A DNA stretch of 64,000 nucleotides from Streptomyces griseocarneus (lineage in GTDB: Bacteria; Actinomycetota; Actinomycetes; Streptomycetales; Streptomycetaceae). A model generated the notes under the pieces. It worked only from the letters and a program-made list of their open reading frames with translations. It searched no databases and was not told the origin of the DNA. The position numbers were made by a program, and so were the translations under genes. Numbering within the stretch: position 1 is the first letter of the stretch; every line of letters starts with the position of its first letter. Positions 48,086 through 55,993 of this stretch are shown here, piece by piece. The stretch is taken from contig NZ_BNBL01000007.1 of the NCBI RefSeq assembly GCF_014655595.1, forward strand, positions 201,909 to 265,908, read 5' to 3'.

Positions 48086-48840
48086 CCTGGACCGAGATGC
48101 AGCCACTGCTGCGCGACGCCTGTCTCGACACCCTCTTCATGGTGTGGTGGTCCACCGTCTGGGCGGTCGTCGGCGGCATCCCGCTGGGCCTGCTGCTGGT
48201 CCTCACCGACCGCGGCGCGCTCCTGCAGAACGTCGTGGTGAACAAGGTCATCGGCGTGATCGTCAACCTCGGCCGCTCGCTGCCCTTCATCATCCTGCTC
48301 GTCTGGCTGATCCCCTTCAGCCGGCTGATCGTCGGCACCTCCATCGGCCCCAGCGCCGCCGTGGTGGCCCTGGTCATCGGCGCCGTGCCGTTCTTCGCCC
48401 GGCTGGTGGAGACCGCGATCCGCGAGGTCGACCACGGCCTGATCGAGGCGGCCCAGTCGATGGGCGGCGGCACCTTCACCGTGATCTTCAAGGTGCTCCT
48501 CCCGCAGGCCCTGCCCTCCCTCATCGCCGGCCTGACCACCACGGTCATCGCCCTCCTGGGCTACTCCGCCATGGCCGGCGCGGTCGGCGGCGGCGGCCTG
48601 GGCAACCTCGCCATCACCTACGGCTACATGCGCCACGAGACCGGCCTGATGAACGTCACCATCGTGCTGCTCATCGCCATCGTGACGATCGTCCAGCTCG
48701 CCGGCGACCTGGCCGCGCGCCGGCTGACCCGGCGCACCGGCCGCCAGGCCCAGGCCGTGGGCCTGCGCAGGCTCTGGGCCCCCGCCGTCCCCAGGCCCCG
48801 CACCGCCCCCGAGGCCGCGGAGCCCACCAAGGCCGCATAG
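48082..48840 (+). CDS. metI: Methionine ABC transporter permease
   Basis: A 252-residue permease with five to six hydrophobic helices (TLFMVWWSTVWAVVGGIPLGLLLVL; LPFIILLVWLIPF; AAVVALVIGAVPFFARLVE). The EAA loop reads EAAQSMGGGTFTVIFKVLLPQALPSL, which docks on MetN. A C-terminal extension of about 30 residues (PRPRTAPEAAEPTKAA) goes beyond the MetI core. GTG 48082 overlaps the metN stop (GTGA). Next gene metQ begins 93 bp later. Confidence 0.95.
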   Translation: MTWTEMQPLLRDACLDTLFMVWWSTVWAVVGGIPLGLLLVLTDRGALLQNVVVNKVIGVIVNLGRSLPFIILLVWLIPFSRLIVGTSIGPSAAVVALVIGAVPFFARLVETAIREVDHGLIEAAQSMGGGTFTVIFKVLLPQALPSLIAGLTTTVIALLGYSAMAGAVGGGGLGNLAITYGYMRHETGLMNVTIVLLIAIVTIVQLAGDLAARRLTRRTGRQAQAVGLRRLWAPAVPRPRTAPEAAEPTKAA

Positions 48841-48933
48841 GCCCACGGCCACCGGCCGTACCCCGAGAACCCACGAGCCCGGACCCTTTGCCGGGCAGCA
48901 ACACCTCGTGAGAACAAGAAAGAGGCACTCTTC

Positions 48934-49803
48934 GTGCGTACCACCGTCAAGCTCACCGCCGTCGCCGCCGCAGCCGCCGCACTCACCCTCGGCCTGAGCG
49001 CCTGCAGCGCCCCCTCCGACACCTCCTCGAGCTCCGGCAAGAAGGGCAAGGACGCCGACCCGGCCGCCAAGCTCGTCGTCGCCGCCAGCCCCACCCCGCA
49101 CGCGGACATCCTGAACTTCGTCAGGGACAAGCTCGCCAAGGACGCCGGCCTGAACCTGGAGGTCAAGGAGTTCAACGACTACGTCCTGCCGAACACCGCC
49201 ACCCAGAACGGCGACGTCGACGCGAACTTCTTCCAGCACAAGCCGTACCTCGACGACTTCAACAAGAAGAACAAGACGGACATCGTTCCCGTTGTCAACG
49301 TCGAGATCGAGCCGCTGGGCCTGTACTCCAAGAAGGACAAGAAGGTCGGCGACCTCGGCTCCGGCTCCACCATCGCCGTCCCCAACGACGCCACCAACGA
49401 GGGCCGCGCCCTGAAGCTGCTCGCCGACAACGGCGTCATCAAGCTCAAGGCGGGCGTGGGCGCCGAGGCCAAGCTCTCCGACATCGAGGACAAGAAGGGC
49501 ATCGAGTTCACCGAGCTCGAGGCCGCCCAGATCCCCTCCCGCCTGGCCGACGTCGACGCCGCCGTCATCAACGGCAACTTCGCCATCGGCGCCAAGCTCA
49601 ACCCCGCCAAGGACTCCCTGGCCCTGGAGAAGGCGGACGGCAACCCCTACGCCAACTTCCTCGCCGTCAAGAAGGGCAACGAGGGCGACCCCCGCATCGC
49701 CAAGCTCGCCAAGCTCCTCAACTCCGACGAGGTCAAGAAGTTCATCGAGCAGAAGTTCAGCAACGGCGCCGTCATCCCCGCCTTCGGCGCTCCCAAGAGC
49801 TGA
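48934..49803 (+). CDS. metQ: Methionine ABC transporter substrate-binding lipoprotein
   Basis: A 289-residue NlpA-family lipoprotein. The signal peptide ends in the lipobox LSAC (Cys24), so the protein is lipid-anchored outside the membrane. Typical binding-protein regions follow: LVVAASPTPHADIL, EFNDYVLPNTATQNGDVDANFFQHKPYL, VEIEPLGLYSKK and STIAVPNDATNEGRAL. It captures L- or D-methionine. GTG 48934 follows AAAGAGG. Its gap from metI contains no obvious riboswitch. A 14-bp hairpin terminates the operon. Confidence 0.95.
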   Translation: MRTTVKLTAVAAAAAALTLGLSACSAPSDTSSSSGKKGKDADPAAKLVVAASPTPHADILNFVRDKLAKDAGLNLEVKEFNDYVLPNTATQNGDVDANFFQHKPYLDDFNKKNKTDIVPVVNVEIEPLGLYSKKDKKVGDLGSGSTIAVPNDATNEGRALKLLADNGVIKLKAGVGAEAKLSDIEDKKGIEFTELEAAQIPSRLADVDAAVINGNFAIGAKLNPAKDSLALEKADGNPYANFLAVKKGNEGDPRIAKLAKLLNSDEVKKFIEQKFSNGAVIPAFGAPKS

Positions 49804-49834
49804 CACCTTGTAATCTCGGCCATTCGTACGGTCG

Positions 49835-49873
49835 CAGGCCCCGCGCACACGAACCGCCCGTGCGCGGGGCCTG
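49835..49873 (+). terminator. Terminator of metNIQ
   Basis: Perfect 14-bp arms CAGGCCCCGCGCAC (49835-49848) and GTGCGCGGGGCCTG (49860-49873) with an 11-base loop, 31 bp after the metQ stop. Confidence 0.82.
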
Positions 49874-49970
49874 ACACTTGGCGTATCCACCTGCCGATGC
49901 TGCATGCTGGTGCACCCGAGCCAGACCGGTACCACCCCCGAGCAATCTCGCACCGGCGTTGGAGCAGCAC

Positions 49971-50621
49971 ATGACATCCACCTTTCCGGACATCTCCATC
50001 AGTACGGACCGGCTGGTGCTGCGCCCGTTCGAGGCGGGAGACGTCTCCCCGCTCGCCGAGATGATGAACGACGAGCTCATCACCGCCTGGACCTCCGCCC
50101 CGCACCCCTACACCACCGCCGACGCCCGCGACTGGGCCCTGCGCCGGGCCCCCTCGGAACGCATCTCCGGGCGCGGAATCGTCTTTGCGGTCACCGAATT
50201 CCTCACCCAGCGCCTCGTCGGCACCCTCCACCTGCGCAACACCGACTGGCGGACCCTGACCACCGAGGTCTCCTACGTCACCGCGCCCTGGGCCCGCGGC
50301 GAGGGCTACGCCTGCGAATCGGTGCTCGCCGTCGCCCAGTGGCTCTTCCGCGACCAGAAGTTCGAACGACTCGAACTGCGCACCGCCGCCGACAACAGCG
50401 CCGCCCAGCAGGTCGCCCAGAAGATCGGCTGCGTCAGCGAGGGCGTCCTGCGCAACGCCTGGATAGCGCGCAGCCGCACCGAGGACGCCGGCTGGACCGA
50501 GCTCCGCACCGACCTCATCGTCTGGAGCCTGCTGCCCGAGGACCTCGACGAGTTCCGCGAGGCCCCCGGCGGCGGCTACGACTACCCCGACTACGCCGCC
50601 ACCTTCCCCGAGTGGCGCTGA
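49971..50621 (+). CDS. GNAT-family N-acetyltransferase (RimJ/RimL type)
   Basis: A 216-residue acetyltransferase of the ribosomal-protein-serine/alanine type. The entry TDRLVLRPFEAGDVSPLAEMMND is characteristic, motif A is VSYVTAPWARGEGYACESVLAVAQWLF, followed by ERLELRTAADNSAAQQVAQKIGCVSEGVLRNAW. ATG 49971 follows GGAGC at 5 bases; a longer frame from 49878 overlaps the met terminator region and is rejected. The substrate is unknown. Monocistronic, between metQ and cobL. Confidence 0.9.
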   Translation: MTSTFPDISISTDRLVLRPFEAGDVSPLAEMMNDELITAWTSAPHPYTTADARDWALRRAPSERISGRGIVFAVTEFLTQRLVGTLHLRNTDWRTLTTEVSYVTAPWARGEGYACESVLAVAQWLFRDQKFERLELRTAADNSAAQQVAQKIGCVSEGVLRNAWIARSRTEDAGWTELRTDLIVWSLLPEDLDEFREAPGGGYDYPDYAATFPEWR

Positions 50622-50727
50622 GCGGGCCACCGCCCGCCCCCGGCCCCGGCCCACCCGACCGGGGTACCCTCACCCTGCCCGCCTCCGCGCGGGCCCGACC
50701 CGCGACAAGCCCAGGAGACTGACGACG

Positions 50728-51939
50728 ATGGCCGACCGGGTCACGGTGATCGGATGGGACGGCTCACCGCTGACGGACGCGGCCCGCTCCGCCCTCGGCG
50801 CGGCCACCCTGGTGGCCGGCGCCGCGCACCACCTGGCCCTGCCCGAGGTCCCGCCCGCCGCCGAACGCATCCGCCTGGGCAGCATCGACCTCGCCGCCCG
50901 GCGCATCGCCCAGCACCGCGGCTCGGCCGTGGTCCTCGCCGACGGCGACCCCGGCTTCTTCGGCGTCGTCCGCACCCTGCGCGGCCCGGAGCACGGCCTC
51001 GAGGTCGAGGTCGTCCCCGCCGTCTCCTCCGTCGCCGCCGCCTTCGCCCGGGCCGGCATGCCCTGGGACGACGCCCAGGTCGTCGTCGCCCACAGCCGCG
51101 ACCTGCGACGCGCCGTCAACGTCTGCCGCGCCCACCCCAAGGTCGCCGTCCTCACCTCGCCCGGCGCCGGCCCCGCCGAACTCGCCCTCCTCCTCGGACC
51201 CGTCCACCGCACCTTCGTCATCTGCGAGGAACTGGGCACCGAGCGCGAAGAGGTCACCGTCCTCACCTCCGACCGGGCCGTCGACCACGTCTGGCGCGAC
51301 CCCAACGTCGTCATCGTCATCGGCGGCTCGGGGGAACCGGTCCTGGGCGGCGGCTGGATCGCCGGCCGCGACGCCGGCTACCCCTCCGGCGTGCGCGGCT
51401 GGGCGCTGCCCGCCGACGCCTACGCCGGCCGGCCCGGCGAGGGCGAGTCCACCGAGCTGCGCGCCGCCCAACTGGCACGGCTCGGGCCGCGCGTGGGCGA
51501 CCTGGTGTGGGACATCGGCTCCGGCAGCGGCGCCGCCGCCGTCGAGGCCGCCCGGTTCGGCGCGGCCGTCATCGCCGTCGACCAGTCCCCCGACGCCTGC
51601 CGCCGCACCGCCGCCGCGGCCCGCCACCACGGCGTGCAACTGCAGGTGGTCCAGGGCACCGCCCCCCAGGTCCTGGAGGACCTCCCCGAACCCGACGTCG
51701 TCCGCGTCGGCGGCGGGGGCGCACCCGTCGTCGCCGCCTGCGCCGACCGCCGCCCCGAGCGGATCGTCGCCCACGCCGCCACCCGCGACGACGCCGAGGC
51801 CATCGGCCGCGCCCTCGCCGAAGGCGGCTACGCGGTGGAGTGCACGTTGCTCCAGGCAGTGGAGTTGGACACAGCCGCCTGGACCGAGCGCGAGCGCGCC
51901 GTAGCCTTCCTCCTGAGTGGCCGTCGCACGCACCCCTGA
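50728..51939 (+). CDS. cobL: Precorrin-6Y C5,15-methyltransferase (decarboxylating), CbiE-CbiT fusion
   Basis: A 403-residue bifunctional enzyme for the adenosylcobalamin corrin ring. The N-terminal CbiE tetrapyrrole methylase covers about residues 1-205 (VTVIGWDGSPLTDAA, VVLADGDPGFFGVVRTL, VVPAVSSVAAAFARAGMPWDD). The C-terminal CbiT Rossmann methyltransferase covers about 225-400, with the SAM motif LVWDIGSGSGAAAVEAARFG. Together they methylate C5 and C15 and decarboxylate the C12 acetate. It starts the corrinoid group here; the next gene's promoter (TAGGCT at 51962) is separate. Confidence 0.93.
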   Translation: MADRVTVIGWDGSPLTDAARSALGAATLVAGAAHHLALPEVPPAAERIRLGSIDLAARRIAQHRGSAVVLADGDPGFFGVVRTLRGPEHGLEVEVVPAVSSVAAAFARAGMPWDDAQVVVAHSRDLRRAVNVCRAHPKVAVLTSPGAGPAELALLLGPVHRTFVICEELGTEREEVTVLTSDRAVDHVWRDPNVVIVIGGSGEPVLGGGWIAGRDAGYPSGVRGWALPADAYAGRPGEGESTELRAAQLARLGPRVGDLVWDIGSGSGAAAVEAARFGAAVIAVDQSPDACRRTAAAARHHGVQLQVVQGTAPQVLEDLPEPDVVRVGGGGAPVVAACADRRPERIVAHAATRDDAEAIGRALAEGGYAVECTLLQAVELDTAAWTERERAVAFLLSGRRTHP

Positions 51940-51961
51940 GGCCCGGGGAAGGCGCGGAGGG

Positions 51962-51967
51962 TAGGCT
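51962..51967 (+). promoter_or_regulatory. -10 element and long leader of bluB-cobT
   Basis: TAGGCT is a good -10, giving a leader of about 180 nt before the fusion gene. No recognisable cobalamin riboswitch (B12 box) was found in the leader, but a 6-codon ORF precedes the gene. Confidence 0.45.
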
Positions 51968-52139
51968 GGCGGATCGTTGTGCAGCCGCCCGGTGTCCGAC
52001 ACCACAGTCGCCAATGCTCCGAACGCCCCCCTCGATTGGCGCGTACAGGGCAAGGTGACACGGACGGCACACAACGTGCCGCGAGGCATGCACGCTCGTT
52101 CTTGTCTATGGGCGTGAGCGGTTGGAAGGAGCACTACCG

Positions 52140-52160
52140 ATGGGCGAGGGGTACGCATGA
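52140..52160 (+). CDS. 6-codon coupled ORF before bluB-cobT
   Basis: ATG 52140 follows a strong GGAAGGAG (52124-52131) at 8 bases and encodes MGEGYA; its TGA overlaps the ATG of the large gene (ATGA at 52157-52160). The large gene also has its own GAGGGG (52145-52150), inside the mini-ORF, so initiation may be direct, coupled or both. Confidence 0.4.
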   Translation: MGEGYA

Positions 52161-55100
52161 CCGACACCGGCCGGTTCCCGGACGAGGGACAGCCGGAGAA
52201 CGCAGGCGCACTGCCCGGCCACCCGCATCACGCGGACGCCGCGGCCCCTGCCGACACCGGAGCTCCCGCGACCCACTCGACGTACGCCTTCCTCGAGCAG
52301 GACACCGCGGACGAGGACGACCTGCTGCTGATGCCGGGCGCCCAGGGCGCCTGGATGGAGCAGCCGCCCGTCCAGGGCGGTACGCACGAGACGGGCGGCC
52401 GCGACACGGGCTCCCTCGACTACACCGGCGTACGCACCCCGCCCCCGGCGGCCGCGCCCGCCGCCACCCCGCCGCGCCGCCCGCTGCACATGGGCCCGCC
52501 CGTGCCGGACCCCACCAGCGGCGTCGTCCGCTCCCTCGCCGACCGCGGCCCCGCCACCCAGCAGCAGCCCGTCGGCTCCCCGGTCCACCCGCCGGCCCCG
52601 CCGGTGGGCGGCGTCGAGTACCTCGACGCCCCGGCCGAGCCCTTCGTCCCGCCGCAGGGCGAGGCGCAGGCCGTCGCCACCGCCCCGGCGCCCGAGATAC
52701 TCGCCGAGCCCGCCCCGCAGGCTGACGCGACGTCAACGCCCCCCGCCGCTCCCGCCGCGCCGGCGGAGAGCCTCGACCTGGGCTCCGAGCCCGCCCCGGC
52801 GGCGCAGCCGGTGCCGCCCGTGCCGAGCGCGGACGCCGCGCAGGCGGTCATCGCCAGGGCGACCCAGGAGGTCGCCTCGGCGCTGACGCAGCCGGCGCCG
52901 GCCGACGTCCCGTCGGAGCAGCCCGCGGCGGAGGCCGTCGCCGAACCGACGCCGGCACCGGCCCCGGTCGCCGAGCCCGAGCCCGCACCGGTTGCCGAGG
53001 TGACCGAGGTACCGGTCGAGGCCGCGGCCCCCGAAGCCGCTGCCCCCGCGCCGGAGCAGCCGGTCGTGGAAGAGGCGCCGGCCGAGCCGGTCCAGGCGGA
53101 GCCCGTGGTGGCCGAGGTGCCGGTTCCGGCCGTCGTACCCGCCCCGGAGCAGCCCGCCGCTGACGAGGCGCCGGCCGAGCCGGTCCAGGAACCGGCCCAG
53201 GAGCAGGAGCCGGTCCAGGCGGAGCCCGTGGCCGAGCCCGTGCAGGCCGCCCCGGAGCCCGTGGCGGTGCCCGCCCAGCCGGAGCCCGAGCCGGCCCCGG
53301 TCGCCCTCGCGCCGGAGCCGGTGGCCGAGTCGGCCCCCGTCGCCCCCGCGCCGGAGCCGGTGCAGGCCGAGGCCCCGCAGCCCGCGCCCGTGGAGCAGAC
53401 GCCGGAAGCGGTGGCGCCCGCGCCGGAGCCGGTGGCTGAGCCGGCCGCGGAGCCGGAGCCCGAGGCGCCGGCCGAGGCCCCCGTGACCCCGGAGGCAGCG
53501 GAAGCGCCCGAGCCGCAGGCGCCGGAGCAGGCACAGGTGCCGGCCCCTGAGCAGATCGCACCTGCCTCGGAGCCGGTCCCGGCCCCCGAAGAGGCCCCGG
53601 CCCCCGAGGCAGTGCCGGTCCCGGCCCCGGCCCCCGAGCAGACAATCGCCCCGGAGCCGACCCCAGCAGTGGCCCCGGCCCCCGAGCCGCAGCCCGCACC
53701 GGTTCCCACGCCGGTTCCGACGCCGGAACCGGAACCGGAACCGGAACCGGAACCGGCGCCGACTCCGGAACCGGCACAGGAGCCCACCCCCGAACCGACC
53801 CTCGAGCCGACCCCGGAACCGGCCCTCGAGCCGGCCCCCGAACCGACGCCCGAAGCCGCCCCCGAAGCGACCGCCGAACCGACGCCCGAACCGGAACCCC
53901 TCGGCCCCCCGGCAGTCGGCTACGACGAGGCGGAGCGCGCAGCCGTGCACCGCGTGATGCGCGAGCGCCGGGACATCCGCAACGGCTTCCGCCGGGACCC
54001 GATCCCGCACGAGGTGCTGCTGCGCGTCCTGGAGGCCGCGCACACGGCGCCCAGCGTGGGCCACTCCCAGCCGTGGGACTTCGTGGTCATCCGCTCGGAG
54101 GAGACCCGGCGGACGATGCACGAGCTGGCCACCCGCCAGCGCGAGGCGTACGCCAAGTCGCTTCCGAAGGCGCGGGCGAAGCAGTTCAAGGAACTGAAGA
54201 TCGAGGCCATCCTCGACACGCCGGTCAACATCGTCGTCACCGCCGACCCCACCCGGGGCGGCCGCCACACCCTGGGCCGGCACACCCAGCCCCAGATGGC
54301 GCCGTACTCCTCCGCGCTCGCCGTGGAGAACCTCTGGCTCGCCGCGCGAGCCGAGGGCCTCGGCGTCGGCTGGGTCAGCTTCTTCGACGAGCGCGAGATG
54401 GTCCGTACGCTCGGCCTCCCGGAGCACCTGGAGGTCGTCGCCTACCTCTGCGTCGGCTACGTCGACGAGTTCCCGGACGAGCCCGAGCTGATGCAGGCCG
54501 GCTGGTCGAAGCGGCGCCCGCTGTCGTGGGTGGTGCACGAGGAGGAGTACGGGCGCAGGGCGCTGCCCGGCGAGGACCCGCACGACCTCCTCGCGGAGAC
54601 CCTGCGCGGCATCCGCCCGCTGGACGCCAAGGCGCTCGGCGAGGCGTGGGAGCGCCAGAAGCGGATGACCAAGCCGTCCGGCGCGCTCGGCATGCTGGAG
54701 ATCATCTCCGCGCAGCTGTGCGGCCTGTCGCGCAAGTGCCCGCCGCCGATCCCGGAGCCCGCCGCCGTCGCGATCTTCGCCGGCGACCACGGGGTGCACC
54801 ACCAGGGCGTCACGGCATGGCCCCAGGAGGTCACTTCGCAGATGGTCGCCAACTTCCTGGGCGGCGGGGCGGTCTGCAACGCCTTCGCCAACCAGGTGGG
54901 CGCCGAGGTCGTCGTCGTCGACGTCGGCGTGGCGGGCGAGCTGCCCAGCACGCCGGGCCTGCTGCCGCGCAAGATCCGCCCCGGTACGAGCGACTTCACC
55001 AGCGGCCCCGCGATGACCCGCGAGGAGGCGCTGCAGGCCGTCGAGGTGGGCATCGAGACGGCCCGCGACCTGGTCACGGCCGGCAACAAGGCACTGCTCA

Positions 55101-55639
55101 CGGGCGAGATGGGCATCGCCAACACGACCGTGTCGGCCGCCCTGATCGCGGTGTACACGGGCGCGGACCCGGCGGAGATCACCGGCCGCGGCACGGGCAT
55201 CAACGACGAGATGCACGCCCGGAAGATCGACGTCGTCCGCCGCGCGCTGGAGCTGCACCAGCCGGACCCCCAGGACCCGATCGGTGTCCTGGCCGCGGTC
55301 GGCGGCCTGGAGCACGCGGCGCTCGTCGGCCTGATCCTGGGCGGCGCGTCGCTGCGCACACCGGTGATCCTGGACGGCGTCAGCGCCGGGGCCGCGGCGC
55401 TGGTCGCCCGCGCGATCGCGCCGGAGGCACTGGCGGCGTGCATCGCCGGCCACCGCAGCGCCGAGCCCGGCCACGTCGCGGCGCTGACCAAGCTGGGCCT
55501 GCGCCCGCTGGTCGACCTCGACCTGCGCCTGGGCGAGGGCACCGGGGCGCTGCTGGCGCTTCCGGTGGTGCAGAGTGCGGCGCGTGCGATGCACGAGGTG
55601 GCGACGTTCGACACGGCGGGCGTCACCGAGAAGGGCTGA
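52157..55639 (+). CDS. cobT: Fusion: Ala/Pro/Glu-rich region + BluB (DMB synthase) + CobT (nucleotide:DMB phosphoribosyltransferase)
   Basis: A 1160-residue protein in three parts. Residues 1-about 585 are low-complexity, first a moderately conserved-looking stretch (to about 140, with LLLMPGAQGAW and RRPLHMGPPVPDPTSGVVRSLADRG), then about 440 residues of A/P/E/V repeats including a tandem GGAACC hexamer run near 53724. About 588-800 is BluB, a nitroreductase-fold enzyme (ERRDIRNGFRRDPIPHEVLLRVLEAAHTAPSVGHSQPWDF) that makes 5,6-dimethylbenzimidazole from FMNH2. About 811-1160 is CobT with IFAGDHGVHHQGVTAWPQEVT and catalytic Glu1127 in LRLGEGTGALLAL, which attaches ribose phosphate to DMB. One chain thus makes and activates the lower ligand of B12. 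Lacks a signal peptide. Confidence 0.9.
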   Translation: MTDTGRFPDEGQPENAGALPGHPHHADAAAPADTGAPATHSTYAFLEQDTADEDDLLLMPGAQGAWMEQPPVQGGTHETGGRDTGSLDYTGVRTPPPAAAPAATPPRRPLHMGPPVPDPTSGVVRSLADRGPATQQQPVGSPVHPPAPPVGGVEYLDAPAEPFVPPQGEAQAVATAPAPEILAEPAPQADATSTPPAAPAAPAESLDLGSEPAPAAQPVPPVPSADAAQAVIARATQEVASALTQPAPADVPSEQPAAEAVAEPTPAPAPVAEPEPAPVAEVTEVPVEAAAPEAAAPAPEQPVVEEAPAEPVQAEPVVAEVPVPAVVPAPEQPAADEAPAEPVQEPAQEQEPVQAEPVAEPVQAAPEPVAVPAQPEPEPAPVALAPEPVAESAPVAPAPEPVQAEAPQPAPVEQTPEAVAPAPEPVAEPAAEPEPEAPAEAPVTPEAAEAPEPQAPEQAQVPAPEQIAPASEPVPAPEEAPAPEAVPVPAPAPEQTIAPEPTPAVAPAPEPQPAPVPTPVPTPEPEPEPEPEPAPTPEPAQEPTPEPTLEPTPEPALEPAPEPTPEAAPEATAEPTPEPEPLGPPAVGYDEAERAAVHRVMRERRDIRNGFRRDPIPHEVLLRVLEAAHTAPSVGHSQPWDFVVIRSEETRRTMHELATRQREAYAKSLPKARAKQFKELKIEAILDTPVNIVVTADPTRGGRHTLGRHTQPQMAPYSSALAVENLWLAARAEGLGVGWVSFFDEREMVRTLGLPEHLEVVAYLCVGYVDEFPDEPELMQAGWSKRRPLSWVVHEEEYGRRALPGEDPHDLLAETLRGIRPLDAKALGEAWERQKRMTKPSGALGMLEIISAQLCGLSRKCPPPIPEPAAVAIFAGDHGVHHQGVTAWPQEVTSQMVANFLGGGAVCNAFANQVGAEVVVVDVGVAGELPSTPGLLPRKIRPGTSDFTSGPAMTREEALQAVEVGIETARDLVTAGNKALLTGEMGIANTTVSAALIAVYTGADPAEITGRGTGINDEMHARKIDVVRRALELHQPDPQDPIGVLAAVGGLEHAALVGLILGGASLRTPVILDGVSAGAAALVARAIAPEALAACIAGHRSAEPGHVAALTKLGLRPLVDLDLRLGEGTGALLALPVVQSAARAMHEVATFDTAGVTEKG

Positions 55640-55698
55640 CGCCCTTGGGGGTGCCGTAAGGGGTGGGCGCGGCCCGGTAGTCGGGTTTGTGCCCACCC

Positions 55699-55729
55699 TC
55701 CCCCAGCTACCGCTGGGAGGTGCCCCCAG
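55699..55729 (+). repeat. Dispersed 31-bp streptomycete intergenic repeat, copy B
   Basis: TCCCCCAG followed by CTACCG and CTGGGAGGTGCCCCCAG; the reverse complement of copy A (12929-12959) with three differences. It lies in the 354-bp gap between bluB-cobT and cysG. Confidence 0.65.
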
Positions 55730-55824
55730 CCCTGCGGAACGACTGCCCACAAACAGGCCGGCGGTAGTCGGCCGTCGACCGGAGGGGCCGGGGTGGGAGG
55801 GGCCGGGCCCTGGTAGGGGCGTAG

Positions 55825-55889
55825 GGGTTATTTGCGGCCCAAGTACGGGGCAACTGTCCCCGTTGAGGGTTCCGGGCCGTAAATAATCC
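55825..55889. repeat. Nested inverted repeat in the cobT-cysG gap
   Basis: Outer arms 55825-55840 (GGGTTATTTGCGGCCC) and 55874-55889 (GGGCCGTAAATAATCC) match at 14 of 16 positions. Inside lies ACGGGG (55845-55850)/CCCCGT (55858-55863). The AT-rich ends in a GC-rich gap suggest a selected structure: terminator, RNA element or mobile miniature repeat. Confidence 0.55.
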
Positions 55890-55993
55890 AGCCCCGGAAG
55901 GGCCCGGCCCCTCCCGCACCGGCCCCGCCCCACAACGCACCCGCCCCCACGTAAGGTGTCCCCACCAGCGCATTCGCACGAGGAGCCCGCACC

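Noticed and set aside
51968..52139. Possible cobalamin riboswitch before bluB-cobT
   Set aside because: No B12-box-like sequence or matching long-range pairing could be seen.
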